IMG/VR virus record: IMGVR_UViG_3300037189_024364 | Coordinates: 1-64,000 of that record | DNA: 64,000 bases | Direction: 5' to 3' (one strand) | From: a virus | Shown here: positions 50,492 to 57,598 of the stretch, piece after piece | Layout of the letters: every line of letters begins with the position of its first letter | Numbering within the stretch: the stretch's first letter is position 1 | Program-made: the position numbers and the translations under genes | Notes under the pieces: model-generated | The model's database searches: none | Told to the model about the DNA's origin: nothing | What the model saw: only the letters and a program-made list of their open reading frames with translations

Positions 50492-50857
50492 GTGTTGATC
50501 AAGGAGATCATATTTGAGGATGATGTGTCTGATGAGATTTCGATCGATCTAATGGATCTCATCATCACAGCATTACAGGATAAGAAAACTGAGCTCGACA
50601 TGGCAACCGTTATTTCCATGTTGCGCAGCCAGCATTTTCAGATCAATTCAAATCTGATCAAGGATCTCCTACAAACGGAAAGATTTTCCGAGGTTTTCAA
50701 ACGGATCGACGGTATTCCTCCGAATGAGAAAATCATCCTTAAGAAAGAGGAACCGGAAGTGGTTGCAAAGGATGAAAAGACCAAAAATCAGGAAAAAGTT
50801 GAAAAAACAGCCGCAAAGGTAGCTACCAATGCTATTAAGGCAGGGGACAAGATATAA
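50492..50857 (+). CDS. Hypothetical protein (121 aa) with lysine-rich tail
   Basis: A GTG start at 50492 is six bases after the preceding stop; no clear ribosome-binding site. The helical N-terminal 75 residues (DEISIDLMDLIITALQDKKT, MLRSQHFQINSNLIKDLLQ) look like a small folded domain, followed by a KDEKTKNQEKVEKTAAK tail. Its TAA overlaps the next ATG. Confidence 0.55.
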   Translation: MLIKEIIFEDDVSDEISIDLMDLIITALQDKKTELDMATVISMLRSQHFQINSNLIKDLLQTERFSEVFKRIDGIPPNEKIILKKEEPEVVAKDEKTKNQEKVEKTAAKVATNAIKAGDKI

Positions 50858-53349
50858 TGGCAACGTCTAGATCATGCGTATTTCTCACTGCCGACGAAGC
50901 CAGGAACAGTCCTCTTCGAGATCGAGCCGTACACGACGAAGCACGGGGTATCGAATCAGTAATACTTGATGCCGTTAAGCTGGGGTTGTTTGAAGCTACG
51001 GTTTCAAACAATACCCCGATGACCAACAGTGCGGCGTTGTTCAACCAGGTATGGACCATAGATCCTTTAACTGATCAGCTTTACATACCGAATCATAATT
51101 TTTCAACTGGAGATACGATAACCCTATCGAGCACGGTAGCCCTTCCTGCACCTCTAAAAAGCAATGCGTATTACTATGCGATATATGTTGATCCTGATCA
51201 CATAAAGCTAGCCGCAAGCTATGCGGATGCATTATCCGGCCGTCCGGTTCCGATTGACGTAACGTCGGGTCTGACAGCGATAACCATTACTGAACAAGGT
51301 AGCGGATACATACAACCGCCGTTGGTAACCATATCCGGTGGAAATCCAACGGTATCGGCAACAGCGAGAGCATACCTAGCATCATGGGGCAGCGTTGTTG
51401 CAATTGCAAACACCACCGGTGGTGCAGGTTATTCTGATCAACCGACGGTACAAATCGTGGCCCAGGGATCTGGTGCAACCATCGATACCGTAAGATACAC
51501 GGCGGTTGGGATAAGCATTAACAACTCTGGTATGGACTATCATCTCGGCGACATAATAACGGTAGTAGGCGGTACTGGCGTTGCTGCAACGGCCCTGGTA
51601 TCAGGTGTTAATGCCAACGGTGAAATACAATCATTGGTGTTGTCAAATCCTGGTAACTATACGGTCATACCGGGTCTAGTCGGGGCAACCACAACCGTGT
51701 TACCCGGCGGTGGCACCGGTGCTACGGTTAATCTTACAATGGGTATCAAGGAAATTTCCATATCATCAGCGGGCCTCGGCTACACCGCACCCCCGCGGGT
51801 GGTCATACAGGACCCATCCGGTGTCGGTGCCGAAGCGGTAGCAATGGTTACCGGCGGAGCAGTAACCTCCGTGTTGATCACCAACACCGGATATGGTTAC
51901 GTAGGAGTAACCTCGGTGACCTTTGATAGCGGTAATGGTGCAACTGCCATTGCTAGCATGACCCCGTCGAGCGTCAACTCTATAGAAATCGTTGAGAATG
52001 ATTACTATGTGTCGGTACCATCGGTGACGATAACAGCGGTTGGATCAGGGGCCGCTGCGGGAACGGTATCAATGAAGGTCGTTTCTGTACAAATGACATC
52101 ATCCGGTATCAACTATAGCAAGGATGACTACCTGTTGATAGCTGGCGGAGTTGCAACTGAAAATTCCTACATACGTGTTACTGCGGTTGATACACAAGGG
52201 AGAATACAAAGCTATTCCCTGGAATCCGGCGGTTCATATACCGCCCTTCCGGGATTGGAATCAAATCCGGTAAACGGGGGTAGCGGAACACTGGCTGCAT
52301 TTAATCTTGTTATGGGAGTTAACGATGTCGGAGTGTTAACGGCTGGGTCGGGTTATTCGGTTCCGCCGGTGGTGGCAGTTGAGCCGCCGTTAACGGGGGG
52401 TACAGCCGCGGTGGTTAGTGCGGTACTATCATCCGGTAATGTATCGACGTTTGATGTGTTGGTGCCGGGAACCCTTTATACCTCGATACCAAACGTTACC
52501 GTTTCCAACGGATCTGGTGCAACCGCGTCCGCAATTCTATCGCCGACCTCACTGTTCTCGATAAACATGATTAGTACGGGTTCCGGTTATAGTTATGCCA
52601 CGGTTACCATAACCGGTGGCGGTGCATCGGTAAACGCCACCGCAACCGCAAACATCGTCGGTGACCAGATCACTTCGATCGACGTGATAACACCTGGATC
52701 AGGTTATACCAATCTGCCGATCATCACTATTGCTGGCGACGGCATCGACGCCGATGCTGTCGGCGAGCTAGCATCGACCACATTACAATCGATCTCAGTG
52801 TTGACCAACGGTTCTGGTTACAATGTACCTCCAGCGGTGACCATCGACGGAGACGCGCTTGCTGTATCCGTTCTGGCTGCAACGACCATAGATCGTATCG
52901 TGGTAATTGATCAAGGTGTTAACTATACAGCCGATCCAACGGTATATCTCATACCAGGACCGTATCAAATCGGAACTCCGGTACCTCCGGTTACGATACC
53001 GCAGCGAGGCTACAGCATTGCAAATATTGCGGTTACTTCGGGCGGTGACGGATATGAAACAACACCTAACATAACGCTTGCACCGCCGCAAATCACCGGC
53101 GGAATCCAATCAACCGCAACAGCATCAATTGGGGCCGGAGTTGGTACATTTGGTATTAGGCTATATCCAGATAGCCGTGATTATTTTAAAGCGTGGAAGA
53201 ATCAGGAACTCAGCAACAATCAGCTGTCAAGACCATACATTGATAGGATGGATACCATCATCACGTATTTTACCAATCTAGGTTATCAGATCAATCGTTT
53301 AACGAATCCGTCGACAAATGCAACGATAATGTGGAAGATTCTTTGGTAA
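50857..53349 (+). CDS. GSGY-repeat virion protein, probable tail/baseplate structure (830 aa)
   Basis: The first 150 residues (FLTADEARNSPLRDRAVHDE, YIPNHNFSTGDTITLSS) precede roughly a dozen repeats of the form G-S/L-GY-(x3)PPxVTI with intervening GSGATA segments, and two longer modules with HLGDIITVVGG or KDDYLLIAGG, a GNYTVIP or GSYTALPG strand, and GATVNLTMGI. The last 60 residues (RDYFKAWKNQELSNNQLSRP, then MWKILW) are a conserved helical end. This is a long beta-repeat fibrous or decoration protein. It overlaps the upstream gene by one base. Confidence 0.68.
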   Translation: MATSRSCVFLTADEARNSPLRDRAVHDEARGIESVILDAVKLGLFEATVSNNTPMTNSAALFNQVWTIDPLTDQLYIPNHNFSTGDTITLSSTVALPAPLKSNAYYYAIYVDPDHIKLAASYADALSGRPVPIDVTSGLTAITITEQGSGYIQPPLVTISGGNPTVSATARAYLASWGSVVAIANTTGGAGYSDQPTVQIVAQGSGATIDTVRYTAVGISINNSGMDYHLGDIITVVGGTGVAATALVSGVNANGEIQSLVLSNPGNYTVIPGLVGATTTVLPGGGTGATVNLTMGIKEISISSAGLGYTAPPRVVIQDPSGVGAEAVAMVTGGAVTSVLITNTGYGYVGVTSVTFDSGNGATAIASMTPSSVNSIEIVENDYYVSVPSVTITAVGSGAAAGTVSMKVVSVQMTSSGINYSKDDYLLIAGGVATENSYIRVTAVDTQGRIQSYSLESGGSYTALPGLESNPVNGGSGTLAAFNLVMGVNDVGVLTAGSGYSVPPVVAVEPPLTGGTAAVVSAVLSSGNVSTFDVLVPGTLYTSIPNVTVSNGSGATASAILSPTSLFSINMISTGSGYSYATVTITGGGASVNATATANIVGDQITSIDVITPGSGYTNLPIITIAGDGIDADAVGELASTTLQSISVLTNGSGYNVPPAVTIDGDALAVSVLAATTIDRIVVIDQGVNYTADPTVYLIPGPYQIGTPVPPVTIPQRGYSIANIAVTSGGDGYETTPNITLAPPQITGGIQSTATASIGAGVGTFGIRLYPDSRDYFKAWKNQELSNNQLSRPYIDRMDTIITYFTNLGYQINRLTNPSTNATIMWKILW

Positions 53350-53353
53350 TCCG

Positions 53354-53875
53354 ATGAGATCCATGTATGGTCCTGATCAATTATTATTGGCCAGCAAGAA
53401 ACCAAGAATACAGGAATTGATTCGTAGATCTAGATCAATGAGCGAAGACGATATCCGGGCATTACATGAAAAACCGGACGTGATAAGAGGTTTGCTGTTG
53501 ATTAATCTTTTTGGAGAGGAACAGAAGAAAGCCACCCTAGCTGAAAAGGTCGCCGATCTCATGCAACGGGATCATGTTGATCAACCAAACGGCGACGAAC
53601 AATCATGCCAAGTATTCAAGATCGTTAGCATCGGTGATGGCTGGTTAAAAACGGGGTCAACGTTGTTGGAAATCAAGGAAGGATGGTACTGGGCACAGCT
53701 TGCTAGCGGGGTCATCTATCTAACTAACTCTCCGATCACATCTAACAACGACACAACACAAACTCTGATGTCGATGAGCCAACATATCGGAGTAAAAACT
53801 TTGGGAGAGTTTAAGGAGCTTGAACGCCAACGAAGAAATGGTCTTAATGCGAGTTTTATATTACAGCTCGACTGA
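53354..53875 (+). CDS. Hypothetical protein (173 aa)
   Basis: A helical, basic N-terminus (SKKPRIQELIRRSRSMSEDD) and a beta-type middle (QVFKIVSIGDGWLKTGSTLL, EGWYWAQLASGVIYLTN) with a terminal helix. Not recognised; five bases after the GSGY-repeat gene, so probably co-transcribed. Confidence 0.5.
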   Translation: MRSMYGPDQLLLASKKPRIQELIRRSRSMSEDDIRALHEKPDVIRGLLLINLFGEEQKKATLAEKVADLMQRDHVDQPNGDEQSCQVFKIVSIGDGWLKTGSTLLEIKEGWYWAQLASGVIYLTNSPITSNNDTTQTLMSMSQHIGVKTLGEFKELERQRRNGLNASFILQLD

Positions 53876-53896
53876 AATGGATCGTATAATCAACAA

Positions 53897-54583
53897 ATGA
53901 AACTGGTTGAACGACACACATATTCGAAACTAAAACGCGAAGACGGCGGTCCAGACGGACGAAAATATGTAGATCCTTTCGGTAACAAACTTCCGAGCGT
54001 CACTACCATATTAGATAAAACCAAATCTGAGGAATCAAAAAAGGCACTGGCTTCTTGGCGCCGAAGCATTGGCGAAAAAAAGGCCGCTGAGATCACCCAG
54101 GAAGCGGCCTTTCGCGGTACCCTGATGCATAGTTTCTTAGAACGACATCTCCGCGGAGAAAATCCAATACCGGGTACTAATTTTTATCATCGTCATAGTT
54201 TTAAAATGGCCGCAGTGATATTGGAAACATATCTCAAACCATGCCTAGATGAGGTATGGGGGTTAGAAACGCCGTTATATTACCCGGAATTATATGCTGG
54301 TACCACTGACATGGTTGGTCTCTACCAAGGCATTCCCAGCATCATCGATTTCAAACAAACCAATCGTCCCAAGACCGATGACAGGGTCCAGGATTACAAG
54401 GTGCAGCTTGCTGCATATGCATCAGCACACAATGCGGTCCACGGAACTGACATACAGCAGGGGGTGATACTCATGTGTTCAAAGGACCTAGAACCCCAAC
54501 GCTGGATTCTACAAGGTGACGAGTTTAAGACTTATGTCGATATTTGGTGGCAACGAGTTGCACAATATCATGAGGTTGGCTGA
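53897..54583 (+). CDS. PD-(D/E)XK exonuclease, MGME1/RecB-like
   Basis: The 228-aa protein carries the signature of the MGME1/Cas4-related exonucleases: LPSVTTILDKTK (N-terminal), H78 in FRGTLMHSFLERH, E131 and D138 (YPELYAGTTDMVGLY), D151-x-K153 (IIDFKQT), and Q170-x3-Y174 (KVQLAAYASAH). It is likely a ssDNA-specific nuclease in phage recombination or repair. Length is typical of the phage family. It faces the convergent oxygenase gene across a hairpin. Confidence 0.85.
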   Translation: MKLVERHTYSKLKREDGGPDGRKYVDPFGNKLPSVTTILDKTKSEESKKALASWRRSIGEKKAAEITQEAAFRGTLMHSFLERHLRGENPIPGTNFYHRHSFKMAAVILETYLKPCLDEVWGLETPLYYPELYAGTTDMVGLYQGIPSIIDFKQTNRPKTDDRVQDYKVQLAAYASAHNAVHGTDIQQGVILMCSKDLEPQRWILQGDEFKTYVDIWWQRVAQYHEVG

Positions 54584-54616
54584 TCAACGGATCATGATAG
54601 CCTGATGATCCGTTGA
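54584..54616. terminator. Hairpin between convergent genes
   Basis: Perfect 11-bp arms (TCAACGGATCA / TGATCCGTTGA) around an 11-nt loop overlap the ends of both convergent genes. No T-run, so termination is uncertain. Confidence 0.42.
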
Positions 54617-55182
54617 TTAAGCCTCAGCAGCATTTCGCTAATTGGTGGATTTTTCTTGAATCGAATGGTTACACTGGTTCTAGGACCAGTTGCGCTTGGT
54701 AACACCCTAACACTGTGCGGTTGTTTGATGTTCAATACCGCAGGTGATTCACCGTTCCATTCGGTGATCTTGGTTGGCTCGCTGCTGTTATAGTGCCATT
54801 CCGTTAATGAAAATGATTCGTTGACCTTATTGGTCAACACTGGCGTGGCTCCGTTAAAGCTCCACCATTCAACCATGCTAGCTCCGCTGATAAGCCAGTT
54901 CATCGCACAATGTCGTTGATTGTGCATGGTATAATGTCCGTCGGAGTGTATAGCATAATGATCAGAACCGTCGGTACGGTTGTTCCATGTCCATAGCAAT
55001 ACCGAATCCGGGATCAATCCGCATTTGGAAAATATTTCATTGATCTCATCCGAGAGAATCTCTTGTCCATGCCTCGACACGAGGCTGTTCCCGATCGCAG
55101 CAACGGGCCACGTTGTTCCCTGGCGTATCGGGTTCTTTGGCAACTCTATTGTAAAATAGCAGATTTTGTGATCTTCAAGCAT
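54592..55182 (-). CDS. 2OG-Fe(II) oxygenase-like protein (fourth)
   Basis: The 196-aa protein has H79-x-D81 (HYAIHSDGHYTM), a distal H156 (NIKQPHSVRVL) and R168 or R174 (PRTSVTIRF), giving a plausible facial triad and 2OG-binding arginine. W/Y-rich core strands (MVEWWSFNG) fit the double-stranded beta-helix fold. It lies far from the 8-16 kb island and is not obviously of the Asp/Asn hydroxylase subtype. Partners and substrate unknown. The 108-nt gap upstream contains nothing recognisable. Confidence 0.6.
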   Translation of the reverse strand: MLEDHKICYFTIELPKNPIRQGTTWPVAAIGNSLVSRHGQEILSDEINEIFSKCGLIPDSVLLWTWNNRTDGSDHYAIHSDGHYTMHNQRHCAMNWLISGASMVEWWSFNGATPVLTNKVNESFSLTEWHYNSSEPTKITEWNGESPAVLNIKQPHSVRVLPSATGPRTSVTIRFKKNPPISEMLLRLNQRIIRLS

Positions 55183-55290
55183 GTAAATGAGTATTATCGG
55201 ACGTGGCTAATTGGGTCAATTTACGAGGGTTTATATTGCGGTATGATTTAGCAAGATAATGGTGTTATCGCTGAAAAATTAGTCCAAGAT

Positions 55291-55470
55291 TTAGTTATCA
55301 TCGACCGGTTTTTCATTGGTTAGATATGGTCTAGAAAACCAAAGCTTAAACCATTCTGGAGTACCAGGGCGTATGTTTAACTTACGTTGTAACATGGATT
55401 TTTCGGTTCCAGTGACACTGATGTTTGATCCGTCATATGCAGATTCGGCGATTAAATCTCGTATCTTCAT
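55291..55470 (-). CDS. Very small conserved-type protein (59 aa)
   Basis: This short frame opens MKIRDLIAESAYDGS and contains IRPGTPEWFKLWFSRPYLT, a motif I recall from other T4-like phage proteins. Its ATG overlaps the TAA of the upstream gene (TAATG), supporting it as a real coupled gene. Function unknown. Confidence 0.6.
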   Translation of the reverse strand: MKIRDLIAESAYDGSNISVTGTEKSMLQRKLNIRPGTPEWFKLWFSRPYLTNEKPVDDN

Positions 55471-55766
55471 TAGGTTCTAACTCTTATTGGTTTCTTACCG
55501 CTTCCCGGCTTGTCTTTGCCTGACCTACCAGCCGCAGACTGTGCGGCCCGTTTTCGCCTAACTGCTGACGCTTTGTCCTTGCTGCTCATCGATGCGGCTT
55601 TGGCGGCCGGTACGCATTTGGCATAAGCTTTGTCCTCACCACTGGTACCGCACTCAGGATGTTTACCGCCCTTCTTCTTGCCGATGTTCACCCATTTTTG
55701 TTTAAACCACTTGCGCAATCCACCTTGGTATGCTTCGAACAACGGATCTATATCTGAAATCCTCAT
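55470..55766 (-). CDS. Small cationic conserved phage protein (98 aa)
   Basis: The ATG at 55766 overlaps the upstream TGA (ATGA) and has GGAG six bases before it, favouring it over an upstream ATG. After MRISDIDPLFEAYQGG come KWVNIGKKKGGKHPECG, GEDKAYAKCVPAAKAAS and a SAVRRKRAAQ tail, a Lys/Arg-rich pattern frequent in aquatic phages. A DNA-binding or packaged virion role is possible. Cysteines in KHPECG and KCVPA might bind metal. Confidence 0.62.
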   Translation of the reverse strand: MRISDIDPLFEAYQGGLRKWFKQKWVNIGKKKGGKHPECGTSGEDKAYAKCVPAAKAASMSSKDKASAVRRKRAAQSAAGRSGKDKPGSGKKPIRVRT

Positions 55767-56281
55767 CCCATTCTCCATCCACCGCCGTGATTCTTATACC
55801 ATTTAGACGCCCATGCGTTGGCATAGGCAGACGGGTACACCTCAAACTTGCTTCGGGCGGCCGATTTAGCTCTGCTCCACAGTGCCGGATTGGTAGGCTT
55901 GGGCTTTTTCTTTTTTTCAACCAGCGTGTTAGATTCATCAACCGCGGTTTCATTTACGCTACGGCTGCTGGTTGCTTCACCTCGTTGTCTCTTGCGACGT
56001 GCAGCACAATGGGCACGCTGGCTAAAACCTTTTGGATTGCTGCAATTGATGCTGTTTTTGTATTTCTTGCTCCAGCCCTCGATCACATCGTCGTCGGTGA
56101 TTTCCTCTAAGGCATCGTCGCCATTGGTACTGGCAATAGGAGGGACTCCGTCCTTGCTAACTTGGTTGCCAAACTTAGCCGCCTGTCTCCGGATCTCATC
56201 TGGGTGCATGCCCTTCGGCATGTTAACACCGGGTACAACCAATCCAACTCCGGCGGTTTCTAGTATCTCAGATATGCGCAT
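55763..56281 (-). CDS. Cationic conserved phage protein (172 aa)
   Basis: The ATG at 56281 follows GGAGGA. The middle region contains KKYKNSINCSNPKGFSQRAH then CAARRKRQRG, and the C-terminal region is KPTNPALWSRAKSAARSKFE, VYPSAYANAWASKWYKNHGG. Both blocks recur in small phage proteins I know as hypothetical, here fused. The strong positive charge suggests DNA or RNA binding. A late core lies 18 nt upstream, so a virion role is favoured. Confidence 0.62.
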   Translation of the reverse strand: MRISEILETAGVGLVVPGVNMPKGMHPDEIRRQAAKFGNQVSKDGVPPIASTNGDDALEEITDDDVIEGWSKKYKNSINCSNPKGFSQRAHCAARRKRQRGEATSSRSVNETAVDESNTLVEKKKKPKPTNPALWSRAKSAARSKFEVYPSAYANAWASKWYKNHGGGWRMG

Positions 56282-56299
56282 CAACTGATCCTCCGTGGG

Positions 56300-56307
56300 T
56301 ATTTACC
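56300..56307 (-). promoter_or_regulatory. Possible late promoter core (GGTAAATA) for the three small cationic-operon genes
   Basis: Minus-strand GGTAAATA lies 18 nt before the ATG at 56281 and keeps TAAATA. Confidence 0.4.
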
Positions 56308-56321
56308 AGAGGACAAACACC

Positions 56322-56352
56322 GCAAGTACGGGAGAAAATCTCCCGCACTTGC
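56322..56352 (-). terminator. Hairpin downstream of the CCA-adding enzyme
   Basis: Arms GCAAGT-A-CGGGAGA and complement with one mismatch lie just after the stop of the minus-strand nucleotidyltransferase gene. No T-run follows. Confidence 0.5.
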
Positions 56353-56358
56353 AATGGG

Positions 56359-57498
56359 TTAATCAAACAAGATCATCAGGTCTTGCTTGCTGGCCGTATA
56401 GCCGGTATCGGCCCATCGATTCTTCATGATGCCGATGCGCCGGCTGAACTCCGGACCGGGTGCAAGGCCTGCGGCAAGGAGATCGTTGCCGCTGACCGGG
56501 AACACCGGCACCGGCCATTCTGCTAGCACCGCACGCTCAAACGCATCCATCTGAATGATGGCAGCAAGCTCGAGGGCATCCTCTCGGGTCCAACCGAGAA
56601 CCGCCATGGCATAAAACGGGCTGACGTCCTTGCGGCTGCCGGTGCTCCATCTCAGCTTTTCGGCCAGGCGGATTTCCGCGCCGCTGGCCTTCCACTTGCG
56701 AAGGATTTGCTCGGCTTCCTCGTCGTAGAACGCGACCATGAGCGTAACCGGATTTCGAGTGATCTCGGATACCTCCTCGGCAAAATGAATCCAATCCACC
56801 TCGTCCGGAAGATCGATATACCGGGCCACGCCCATCTGATGCATCTCCAGCATGATGTAAGGACCATCCTTGCCGGCGATGATCTTGCTGACCTCGCTCC
56901 ACACACGCTCGCGGCTGATGCCCTGCAACCCCGGTGCCAGCTTTTCGATGGCACGCCGGGCGGAGTAGCTCATGCTCATGCCAAAGCGACCACGGAAACG
57001 GAACCAACGCAGGATGCGCAGGTAGTCCTCGCGGATTCGTGTTTCGGCATCGCCCACGAATGCAACCAAGCCTTCGCGAAGGTCCTTGAGCCCATTGAAT
57101 GGGTCAATTAGCTCGCCGTCAAAGGTGAGGCTCATGGCATTGATGGTGAAATCCCGTCGCTCGAGATCCTTGATCCAATCGCGCGTGTATGCCACCGTGG
57201 CTCGCCGGCCGTCGGTCTCAACATCCAAGCGCAGGCTGGTGATCTCGTATTGGATACCATCCAACACCACGGTTACCGTACCGTGTTCGATACCGGTCTC
57301 GATGTAGCGGATGCCAGCATCCTGGTAGATCTGCACCTGCTCTGCCGGATCTGCATCCGTGCAAAGGTCCACGTCCTTGGGAGCAACGCCGGCTATGAGA
57401 TCACGAACGCAGCCGCCAACCAAGCGGATGTCAAATCCCTTTGCGTTGAACAGCGTTTGCAGCTCAAGCAACGCTGTCGTGATGATATTGGCAACCAT
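56359..57498 (-). CDS. cca: CCA-adding tRNA nucleotidyltransferase / poly(A) polymerase family
   Basis: The 379-aa protein has the class II motifs: LVGGCVRDL (G28-D33), D42-x-D44 (KDVDLCTD), RRDFTINAMSL and IREDYLRILRWFRFRGRFG with RRAIEKLAPGLQGISRERVW. It adds or repairs the 3' CCA of tRNAs using CTP and ATP. The sequence is visibly more G/C-rich than its neighbours, with a monocistronic layout and its own strong sigma70-type promoter, consistent with acquisition from a cellular genome. No tRNA gene is recognised in this window, so host or distant phage tRNAs are the likely substrates. Confidence 0.93.
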   Translation of the reverse strand: MVANIITTALLELQTLFNAKGFDIRLVGGCVRDLIAGVAPKDVDLCTDADPAEQVQIYQDAGIRYIETGIEHGTVTVVLDGIQYEITSLRLDVETDGRRATVAYTRDWIKDLERRDFTINAMSLTFDGELIDPFNGLKDLREGLVAFVGDAETRIREDYLRILRWFRFRGRFGMSMSYSARRAIEKLAPGLQGISRERVWSEVSKIIAGKDGPYIMLEMHQMGVARYIDLPDEVDWIHFAEEVSEITRNPVTLMVAFYDEEAEQILRKWKASGAEIRLAEKLRWSTGSRKDVSPFYAMAVLGWTREDALELAAIIQMDAFERAVLAEWPVPVFPVSGNDLLAAGLAPGPEFSRRIGIMKNRWADTGYTASKQDLMILFD

Positions 57499-57518
57499 GT
57501 CGCTATCTCCTTGCGCAA

Positions 57519-57546
57519 ATTATAGCACCTTTTCGAACAGGATCAA
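57519..57546 (-). promoter_or_regulatory. Strong sigma70-like promoter for cca (TTGATC-16-TATAAT)
   Basis: Read on the minus strand: TTGATC, 16-nt spacer, TATAAT with a TGC extended -10, 21 nt before the ATG and followed by AAGGAG. It shares its -35 hexamer with the promoter at 32288. Confidence 0.65.
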
Positions 57547-57563
57547 CCGACAAACGATTTTCA

Positions 57564-57571
57564 ACTAAATA
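57564..57571 (+). promoter_or_regulatory. Late promoter core (ACTAAATA) for the tail fibre
   Basis: ACTAAATA ends 27 nt before the fibre ATG, divergent from the early-type promoter of cca. Confidence 0.5.
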
Positions 57572-57598
57572 TACCATACGCGTCCAGGAAGTAAACAA

